Source: Sipunculus nudus
Lineage: Eukaryota; Annelida; Sipuncula; Golfingiida; Sipunculidae
NCBI GenBank assembly: GCA_026874595.1
Contig: CM049320.1
Coordinates: 17,868,988-17,932,987, forward strand
Length of the DNA stretch: 64,000 nucleotides
Direction of reading: 5' to 3'
The translations under genes were made by a program, and so were the position numbers. A model generated the notes under the pieces. The model was given only the letters and a program-made list of their open reading frames with translations. It did not search any database and was not told the origin of the DNA. Positions 56,154 through 64,000 of this stretch are shown here, piece after piece. The stretch's first letter is position 1. Every line of letters begins with the position of its first letter.

Positions 56154-57953
56154 TTACACCCATAAATATGGATGACAGTAAGCGATTCTAGAAGGACGAA
56201 ATATACCGTCTTCCTCAGTTAGCATGTTATTTACAAATTCACCATCTAGTGTAAATCTACACAGTTTGTTCAATTTAAAATCAGCTACCAATAAATCCCA
56301 GTTTCCCATAATTACTGGGCTTTGGGGGTATTTTAGATAACCTGGGTTTTGTTCCACATTTCCTATCATGTGACTGAATCCATTTTGGCCATATACCACC
56401 ACCTGTTTCTTCTTTGTCAACCCAACGTAGATACTTTCCTGTCCGTAATCTGCACAAACAAAACTTCTTACATCGTGTTGCAGAGGAATTTGTTTTCCTT
56501 CTTTCCCTGGGTCTGTGAGTGACCGCCTCTCAATCCAATCGCAGGCCAGTAAAACGACATCTTCTTTCAACAGTGAAAAGTCATTGGGATAGAATGGTGT
56601 ATCAAAATCGACTTTAAGCCCTTTCTCCAATTCACTTTCCCATTTGTACTTCGTAATACTCTGCTCAAAGATACCATCCACCCAAATGAAATCATCTTGT
56701 ACACAAATGCTATAACAAGGAGGAACTGGTACCTTCCCTATAATATCTCCTTTGGTATTAATTTTTATTAATTCATCATTTTTTTCATCGTATATCACAG
56801 CTGTTCCATCGGACAGAGTATGTACAGAGTGTGGATATTCTATATCGTCGTCTTCTCCCCTACACTGAATCTGAAATTTCAGCTTTGCTCTGGGCGACGG
56901 GTTTAGTATTTTCTTTAGAGCAGCTGATACGTTGCAAGAAATAGAACAGTTTTGTAACGTTTTGGGAATTTCAAGTATACCCTCAAACGGGCATGTTTGG
57001 CAGGAAATGACAGACATATGGGGTGGCTGAGTTATAGCTGCCAACGTTTCAATAGCATCAGTGTCTGCATTTTTCGCTTTGCTGAGGTTTTCCAATGGAG
57101 GAGACTGACAGGCTTTTATAATGTTACTGAGTACCCGATTACCTTTGCTGAACATGTCTTCATACCTTCCATATACCTCATGTACTTGTTTTTCATGTTC
57201 TTCCTCATGTTTTTCAATCATGCCTAAAACAATGTCATCCATTTCTTTCTTTACATTTTCCCAAGTATTCCAAAGATTCTGTTTTTGAAATTCCTTTAAT
57301 TTCTCGCTATTATCAATTTCCGTTCTTGTCTGATCTTCCAGATTCCTGAGTGTTTTCTCGAGTTGGGATTTCTTTTCTTCCAGTTTCATGGAAACTTTTC
57401 CTTCTCCTTCTGCAATCGTGCACACTTCGTGGCCTTTGTGTGTAAAATCCATCACACAATCCACACATAATTTTTCATAGCAGCATAGACAAAGGTATTT
57501 TGCCTCTTCTGCATGCTGACGACACAATTCTTGCACAATATCATGGGAAGAAAATATTTCAACTTCCTGGTGCACGGTTGTGCAATCTTCGCAGAAACGA
57601 CGATTGCAGTCTTTACAGAGGGATTTCACTGGGCGTGATAGCCCACTCTTGGTACACTTCTGGCACAGAAACTGGCTACCTATTGAACTCATGATAGTTT
57701 CTGCTTCAGAAACCTTAAAATCAGTGGGAAGGTCTGCAATACCTTTTTCTGGTAAGGGTGTTTCTTTGCGGCAAACAGGACATTCCACTCTGTTATTATC
57801 TTCTAAGCGCTGACGTACTCTTGTATCATGCCATTCTGTCAGACACTGTAGGCAGAAGGAATGCTGACAAACAAGACCTTTTGGTGTTTTATTTCCTTTT
57901 TTTTCGAAGCATATTGCGCAGTGGAGCAGATGTGTATCACCTCCGCTGGCCAT
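56154..57953 (-). CDS. TRIM protein: RING, two B-boxes, coiled coil, NHL-like C-terminus
   Basis: One uninterrupted exon of 599 codons. The RING finger of C3HC4 type uses Cys12, Cys15, Cys29, His31, Cys34, Cys37, Cys58, Cys61 and predicts E3 ubiquitin ligase activity. B-box 1 spans about 97-137 and B-box 2 about 144-175 (Cys144, His147, Cys155, Cys158, Cys163, Cys166, His172, His175). A coiled coil follows at about 190-285. The C-terminal half (about 370-599) has repeated DGTAVIYDEKNDELIKI-like strands suggesting a degenerate NHL-type beta-propeller, as in TRIM2/3/56-like proteins of invertebrates; no PRY/SPRY seen. An acceptor-like TGTTGCAG at 57965 suggests a 5' untranslated intron. The start ATG (57953) follows GCCGCCAA. 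TAA 56156 is followed in frame by 63 acidic codons. Confidence 0.9.
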   Translation of the reverse strand: MASGGDTHLLHCAICFEKKGNKTPKGLVCQHSFCLQCLTEWHDTRVRQRLEDNNRVECPVCRKETPLPEKGIADLPTDFKVSEAETIMSSIGSQFLCQKCTKSGLSRPVKSLCKDCNRRFCEDCTTVHQEVEIFSSHDIVQELCRQHAEEAKYLCLCCYEKLCVDCVMDFTHKGHEVCTIAEGEGKVSMKLEEKKSQLEKTLRNLEDQTRTEIDNSEKLKEFQKQNLWNTWENVKKEMDDIVLGMIEKHEEEHEKQVHEVYGRYEDMFSKGNRVLSNIIKACQSPPLENLSKAKNADTDAIETLAAITQPPHMSVISCQTCPFEGILEIPKTLQNCSISCNVSAALKKILNPSPRAKLKFQIQCRGEDDDIEYPHSVHTLSDGTAVIYDEKNDELIKINTKGDIIGKVPVPPCYSICVQDDFIWVDGIFEQSITKYKWESELEKGLKVDFDTPFYPNDFSLLKEDVVLLACDWIERRSLTDPGKEGKQIPLQHDVRSFVCADYGQESIYVGLTKKKQVVVYGQNGFSHMIGNVEQNPGYLKYPQSPVIMGNWDLLVADFKLNKLCRFTLDGEFVNNMLTEEDGIFRPSRIAYCHPYLWV

Positions 57954-57964
57954 TTGGCGGCCTG

Positions 57965-57972
57965 CAACACAT
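57965..57972 (-). other. Putative splice acceptor in the TRIM 5' untranslated region
   Basis: TGTTGCAG on the minus strand lies about 8 bases before GCCGCCAAATGG-like start context. This suggests a spliced leader exon further upstream, which was not located. Confidence 0.4.
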
Positions 57973-58575
57973 TTAATATCAAAATGTAAAGAGTTTTGTT
58001 TAAGATTTATTTATTTAGAAGATACTATTCCATGGGTTACTCGTATCTACAACAACTGTTATGCATGCTAACCTAATCTATACTAAGAACCAATTCGCTT
58101 CATATTGCCTTATAACTAACAAAGTATATCTATAATATAGGATTCTTATATATATTTTAACAATCAAAATAAATTGTACATCAATATATCACTGTTATAT
58201 TTATGTGTTATTGACTACATTGGCCTCCGTATTGGCTTCAGATTAGCCCTGTCGGCCTGAGTAAAGCAGAGGGACGATACAGCTGCTCGAAGGCTAATAG
58301 GAACGGCAATACCTAACAAATCGGTTCATAATATTTTTACTAAATGGCCACGCACGTTATAATTTCAGAGATATATACAATAACAAGGATCGAGGGAACT
58401 GTGATGGTGTTATACGTGAGGTCACATATGAGCCAAGTGCATTCTTGATTCTTGACACATACCACAGTGACGTCACACAAATTGTTAAGTTAATAGGCCA
58501 TATCGCCCAAGGATATTGATAGGAACTTTGAATGACGTATCGTGTCACGGGTATCTAAATATATGCTGCCATTGT

Positions 58576-58654
58576 CCAAGGGCACCTAACCGTGCGAAAA
58601 AGAAAAAAAAAACAATCCAAGGGCACCTAACCGTGCGAAAAAGAAAAAAAAAAT
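58576..58654. repeat. Two direct copies of a 41-bp sequence
   Basis: CCAAGGGCACCTAACCGTGC followed by GAAAAAGAAAAAAAAAA occurs twice in a row (58576 and 58617), nearly identical. Confidence 0.9.
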
Positions 58655-58668
58655 GTGGCAATTAGTTG

Positions 58669-58693
58669 AACTTCAGTCACCTGATGAGCCTTA
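58669..58693 (+). repeat. Partial third copy of the hammerhead-bearing repeat
   Basis: AGTTGAACTTCAGTCACCTG then ATGAGCC matches the 5' half of 47118-47143; the sequence diverges after GAGCC so the second half of the core is missing. Confidence 0.6.
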
Positions 58694-58748
58694 AAGTTCA
58701 CCAATGGATCACCAAAAGACAATTTGTTTATTACGCAAATTCACCACG

Positions 58749-58749
<1 letters not shown>

Positions 58750-58800
<51 letters not shown>
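58750..58800. repeat. (TA)n microsatellite
   Basis: TA array of about 50 bp. Confidence 0.96.
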
Positions 58801-58804
<4 letters not shown>

Positions 58805-61286
58805 CTTAAATTGTGTTATTGGGGCATAATATTAGGGCATAATATTTTGGGGAAAGGAATCGAAATGTTTATGAAGAATATACTTTTTTTAAATACCCCA
58901 TCGCATTAATATATACTCAGTAACATATAAAGAGATCCTTGTTTATGTCGATGCGAACTCTGCACAGAGAGTGTAGAATTTATGATAATAATATCTACAG
59001 AGGGTTGTGGATGTTTGTTTTTCTTCTGTATCAAGAATCTTTTGGTTATTACTTGTAAATAAATGGAAACGTCCCTGCAATGTACTGAGATAGATCAGTG
59101 ACCCGGGTAATATCTTATGTGCTCGTGATAATATCCCGAACATACTCTAACCTGATTTCGTTTGTGTTCGTGACGATGATAACAAAATAACATTGCAAGG
59201 TATGCAGTAATGCTACTGGTGACAGCATTACTATGCCTATTAAGATGTGCAACTTACTGCTTGACGGTGGTATCATTATTAATCTGCTTTGTCTCTGTAG
59301 GCTTTAGTGATTTACCTTAAATGGCATCATAACCAATATAGCATACCAAGGTTTGCAAGAAGTTGACAAGTGAAAGAGCATAAGATATTGACCACCAAGA
59401 GTAGTGATTCCAAAGGTCCATGACTAGCAAAAGTACTCTGCTTTTTTGTACAGACAAGCGCTAGTCATTTTTACATGAAGCAGCAGTAAAAATACTGCAG
59501 GAGCATAACCTCCTTGTGTAACAATTCACGTGAATCTAGGGGCGCTCTAAATTGGCAATTTATAGACAACTAAATATGCTTACATTGCATCCACTTTGCA
59601 TATTCTTTTTACATGTTGAAGGTCTCTCCTTTATCGTAAAAATTATTAACTTTTTTCAGATTCAAGCATTGTTTGTGGCTTATATCCCGCTAACACAAAC
59701 TAGAAAGTATAAAAATCGTAGTCGAGTTACCAGCTCTAAGATTAATAATCATCAGATAAACATCAGCCTCTAAATAATTTGATTTAATTTCAGGTCTCTT
59801 TTGAAATGAGATTCCATAATATTCCTTTTATGCTGGATATGTCTTTTATACTGCAAATTACCTACTTATCTTGGACCTAAATATTGACAATTACCTTATG
59901 CAGACTAAGCTTAAATAAACTAAAGTAATTTCTCACCTGGTCAAATTGGATAAGTTGTGCTTATTAAATATGCTGCCACTGGATTCGACATGTGTCAACA
60001 ACGTCAGTTCACTCAGTAATGCTCAGCTACCCGCTGGGCCTGGAGTACCGCATAATACTTGTACTTTACACTGACCTAAATTTTGTTCTGTCTCGCTATA
60101 TTTGCCTAAGCCACGAACAAAAGGACTGAGGTTTTTTAATGTTAACAACGCACTGCGCCAGGCTAACACGTTTCGTCATTAACACTCTGTTTGCTTATAT
60201 CGTGGTTTTAACGTGAGGTTTGCAATAAGGCCACAAGGATAATTCCAACAATATCCGTTTCTTTAAACCAATGTAAATGCAATAAATTCCACAAATGTTG
60301 TTTAATTAAGACTTTAACATTAAAGCGTTAGAGTCAGGGGTTACGTCTTTGAAAAGCAGACGGTAAGCAGGAGACGGAATCGCAGAAGACCAATATCATA
60401 ACTATAGGCTATGTTTTCAATATTTTTCTTACCATAGACTGATCAAATATGAAATGCAGACCACATTCCTGGGAAGTGTTTATTCTGTCCAAAAGAAATT
60501 AAACTAAACAATAAGATGACGGAATGAATTAATTAATTAAGTAATATTCATGTATTACAGAATTCGGTAGGGTGATGTTTAAAATCTTTTTAAAGGCCTT
60601 AATTTATCAATCAACATGTTTTGTTACTTTACATGATGGATACATGATAATTGTGTCATTCGCGGCAAATGTTTTGCTATATGTTGTTTCAATGCGTAAT
60701 AATGTCGCTCATATAATTCTGTATTATGTGTATTTAGCACATGAACATACATAAAGTTACAATATAACAAGATACAATAGACTCCTTACACATATTTAGT
60801 AGCTGCGCTGATGCTGCAAATACAAAACCCAAAAAGTTATCTATATTGTCGTATTTAGAAAATATATTTTTTTATTTTTGCTCATCATCTTTACACAAAC
60901 ATTTATATTAAACACGCATATATATCGGGTAATTCAGATAAAATGTCCGGAACTTGATAGGCTAATAATTTTATAAATATATAAATACTGTATGCAAGTT
61001 GTCGATTGTTTGTGTGTATAAAGGTGTATATAATTTATATTTGCCGGCAATGAGTTCAACTGCCTCATTTATGACAAAAATATAGCTGAATTTGCTATAT
61101 CCAGTGCTGGATAAAGAGCTGCATGATGTCCCTAACGGGCGGTGTCAAATGTCATCTGGGTACAGGACATTCCATGGGTACTGGTGTGATGGGCTTTAAT
61201 AATAATAAGTAAATAATATTATTTTAAGTTGAAATCCATACTTTGCTGTGCATATAATGGTTTTTGCTCTGTTTATAAGAAAATAG

Positions 61287-61508
61287 TCAAGTGTTGCTTC
61301 ATGGAAAGATGAAGGAAGGGGCACGCGTCGCAAAAGAAATTTCATAGAAAGGGTGAAATCTACGTTATGTGAAAAGGGTTTTCAAAGTTTAAAAATTGAA
61401 CTTTTTTCAGTTGATCGACAAGCTGGAAGTGTCAGGCCTAGGACTGCTAGGGTTGACGCGAACAGGAATTACACTAAAGAGAACATTATTCTCAAGAAGA
61501 CAATCCAG
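61287..61508 (+). CDS. Candidate internal exon, gene not identified
   Basis: 74 codons, phase 0-0, between a pyrimidine-rich acceptor (TTTTTGCTCTGTTTATAAGAAAATAG) and ATCCAG|GTACAC. It reads SSVASWKDEGRGTRRKRNFI, then LCEKGFQSLKIELFSVDRQ, VRPRTARVDANRNYTKENII. Composition is protein-like and basic. No family recognised. A coding exon is inferred only from frame and splice sites. Confidence 0.35.
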
Positions 61509-61992
61509 GTACACATGAGTTCCAGGAGAAAATGGCCAGTAACATGTATTGGGATAATTCAACCATCAGTACAGAGATTAACGAAAGACTTACATCTCTT
61601 AATGACAAACTATAATTGACAAACCTAATGACAAACTGTTTCCGATAATGCCACATCCGTACCCAATCACCTGTATGACCTCGGATGACACCGAAAGCCA
61701 GGTTCAACATGTAACACCCAGCACAACAAATTTCACTATGCCAAATTATTCTTGACATAAATTAGAAACCTGAACTCATGAATTTATAAAATTTTATATA
61801 CATATTAAAAATATACACACCTTTATACACACCAGCTACAAACAACTTGCATGCAGTATTTATGAGATTAGTAAAGCCTAAAGTTCGGGTCGTTCTTCTA
61901 AATCACCCGATATACTATCAATAAGCACTAAAGTAATCAGCTGAAAGTTTTCATCGGCTCATGAACTCGGTACTTTTTCCTAATCGAAGGTA

Positions 61993-62090
61993 TCTGATGA
62001 CGATAGTGAAGAACATGTGTACGACAGGGCGTATGCATTGTTAACGACAAATTTAAATGGTTTTGATTATATTCCTGATAAGCTAGTTAC
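61993..62090 (+). CDS. Candidate exon, gene not identified
   Basis: After the acceptor-like TTTTTCCTAATCGAAG the frame reads VSDDDSEEHVYDRAYALLTT, then LNGFDYIPDKLVTPTRKG. The donor is uncertain (AAGG|GTTGGA is weak). It may belong with the candidate exon at 61287-61508. Confidence 0.25.
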
Positions 62091-64000
62091 GCCAACGAGA
62101 AAGGGTTGGATAACACATTTGATTATACACGCATATAATGTTAGATCTAACTCTTACAGCTTATATTGTGTAGTTTCAATATTTTCATTTACAACTCATT
62201 GTAAACAGTGATGACATATTGGAGATCTCAATAGTAGCAGAAGGGCGTAATTTTCGGTAACGAATGTACATTGCATGAAGCATAGGAATATGAACGTTCT
62301 TACACACGCCTTACCATTATTTTAATTTTATTATGTGGCTGTTTGTTTGCGATTTTTTTTGTGTATAAGTGTAAGTAGACGTGGAATGATGAAACTATAA
62401 ATTAAGTACCCTTGCCTTCTAAACATGCCCGCCATATATTATCCTTAATCATGATAAGCGTTTCCCCGCTTTTTCTCGTCCCGTTATGTGTACATGGTTT
62501 AAAATTCACACACAACACGGAATGGGAAAATATTATGCTCCTGTTTCATTGTTTAGTCTTAGTTTCAGTATTAGCATGCTTTGTAACTGTCAGGTAATAT
62601 CGCGTCATTGATGTTGCTATAATTAAAGGACTCAGTCATTATTAAATGTACGAGACTACAAATAAAGTTTTAAATCAATTATTGCGATTCATTGCTTGGG
62701 GTTGTTAATTGATTTAATGTTACTGAAATAATTTTTGTTTAACATATGTTAAGATCTCTTGACAGAATCTTTTGTTATGTCCAGAAGGTAAAACTGCAGT
62801 TTACATTAACCTACAAATGCGTACAAAGTATAGATATCAAAGAATGAATTGACATGCTGAATTCTAAAACATTGTGCCAGTAAATAATTTACATTATATT
62901 GAACAATATTTTTTATATTTCAAATATATTTAAATCATATCTTTATGCAGAAACACAAGAACATGTTCAGACACCAGGTAACACTTAACATCATGTTGGT
63001 TTTGGTAGGCCTTTGCATTTTTACATTAATCTTAAAGATAATCATTGGTATTCCACAAAACTACAATGAAACATATTGGAATAAATTAACATCAGATATG
63101 TTACCAATTTAATTAGTATAATATAATAAAAGCATTTTCAGTTTGAAAAGGTAAACAAACACGTAAATCCATAAACAAAGTCGATAGTATGTTGAAAATA
63201 TATATTTCACAAAATATGAAATATTACATACAAATGTATAGTTATTTATAATACTAGCTTATAACCATGATGTTGCTATGAGCCAAAATTTTACTAGTGT
63301 CGTAATTAAGGCTGAGAAAGATTACATAGGATGATGCTTCAGCAGAGGATATCGGTGAAATAAGCTCATTTATTGGCTTATCAAAGTAAAGAGAAGAAAA
63401 AAGTATTTTTTAATCAGTCTCCTTTTGGACAAATATAGCTAATGCTTTTATTCTACAAAGTGATTAAGGGCGGGGAAAGGGGGGGGGGGGGTCGCAGTCT
63501 CTCTTTGTCTCACAAGTATAATTTAAATTAGGGATCTTAAAATGCTGATTGGACATTCAAGGAACTTCCAACTATGACACCACCTAGGTAACAGTAGGAC
63601 AGAAGTTTTACGAAACCAAAAGCTTTAGAGAGCCATAGTTTTTTGTTAAAACACAGGACGCTTCACATGTTTATAAAGGTATCGTTAACATCAAGGTATA
63701 TGCAGCTCGTCAAAGTTATATTCCCCATTTTGCACATTAAACAACCAGACCTTTTTTTATGTTAATCCTCACTTGCGTAGGGTACAGGCACACATTGCAC
63801 ACTCTGTCAGTAAAATATTGAACGAACTGTTGAGCTGTCCAGATTATCTTCGAGACGCAACACAGTCGGGCCATATGTTTTTCTGTAATAATAAGAAAAT
63901 AAAGTCTCGTAATGTTACGCCTTTTACCATCTATTTCATTCAAAATTCGTTTATCTTCATGATATATCCCACAAGATAAATTAAATTCTGCTCAAGTACA
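62091..64000. other. Right end, nothing recognised
   Basis: AT-rich, with a run of 12 G at about 63480-63491. Open frames here have no support as genes. Confidence 0.4.

Larger units (their letters stand above)
57973..61286. other. Intergenic upstream of TRIM
   Basis: Includes a 41-bp direct repeat (58576-58654), a partial copy of the hammerhead-bearing repeat (58669-58693) and a TA array (58750-58800). No exon is supported. Confidence 0.4.

Noticed and set aside
55972-56175. Plus-strand Ser-rich open frame overlapping the TRIM 3' end
   Set aside because: It is the antisense of the acidic Ser/Asp-rich minus-strand extension; the minus frame continues the TRIM gene, so the plus frame is a shadow.
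62412-62597. Open frame with two hydrophobic stretches
   Set aside because: No splice signals or family; hydrophobic runs are common in chance frames of T-rich DNA.
1-64000. CRISPR arrays, bacterial operons, rRNA genes
   Set aside because: None seen; the repeats are tandem satellites or transposons and the genes are spliced eukaryotic genes.

Overview
The window looks like nuclear DNA from an invertebrate animal, most likely a lophotrochozoan such as a mollusc (inference only; no organism-specific marker is visible). The reasons are split genes with GT-AG introns, AT-rich non-coding DNA, about twenty long (TA)n arrays, Penelope-like, CR1/L2-like and tRNA-derived SINE retroelements, and gene families that are expanded in such animals: TRIM, CARD/caspase, CCP/PAN secreted proteins and carbohydrate sulfotransferase.

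Layout. (1) 300-1095 (+) holds the last two exons of a secreted CCP-PAN protein (copy A). (2) 5495-5726 is a 25-bp minisatellite. (3) 6139-17117 (+) is a decayed CARD-caspase gene with an in-frame TAG, a frameshift and loss of both catalytic residues; a 5'-truncated CR1/L2-type retroelement (13703-15123) sits in one of its introns. (4) 20272-24287 (+) is copy B of the secreted family, read from signal peptide through Cys-rich exons and CCP to PAN, with its PAN exon one base shorter than in the other copies. (5) 27160-27430 (-) is a relic PAN exon (copy D), followed by a decayed LINE reverse transcriptase (28350-29850, -). (6) 31799-35315 (-) is copy C, whose signal-peptide end was not found; a 185-bp pogo/Tigger-type MITE lies inside it. 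(7) 36880-48090 is a direct tandem segmental duplication of two units of about 5.3-5.8 kb, carrying Penelope-like fragments, a minisatellite of about 158 bp, and a SINE present in only one unit. Inverted repeats of about 90 bp with a hammerhead-ribozyme-like fold lie within it. (8) 48918-51052 (+) is a complete three-exon carbohydrate sulfotransferase. (9) 55962-57953 (-) is an intact 599-codon TRIM gene whose TAA stop is followed in frame by a further 63 codons of acidic Ser/Asp-rich sequence. (10) 61287-62090 (+) has one or two candidate exons of an unidentified gene.

The most interesting system is the repeated secreted family: signal peptide, a Cys-rich module resembling the C-terminal repeats of PCSK9, one CCP/Sushi domain and one PAN/Apple domain. 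Copies A and C have identical exon lengths (186 and 251 bp) and phases. With the neighbouring CARD-caspase and TRIM genes it could belong to an innate-immune or recognition repertoire, but that link is inference from domain content and proximity.
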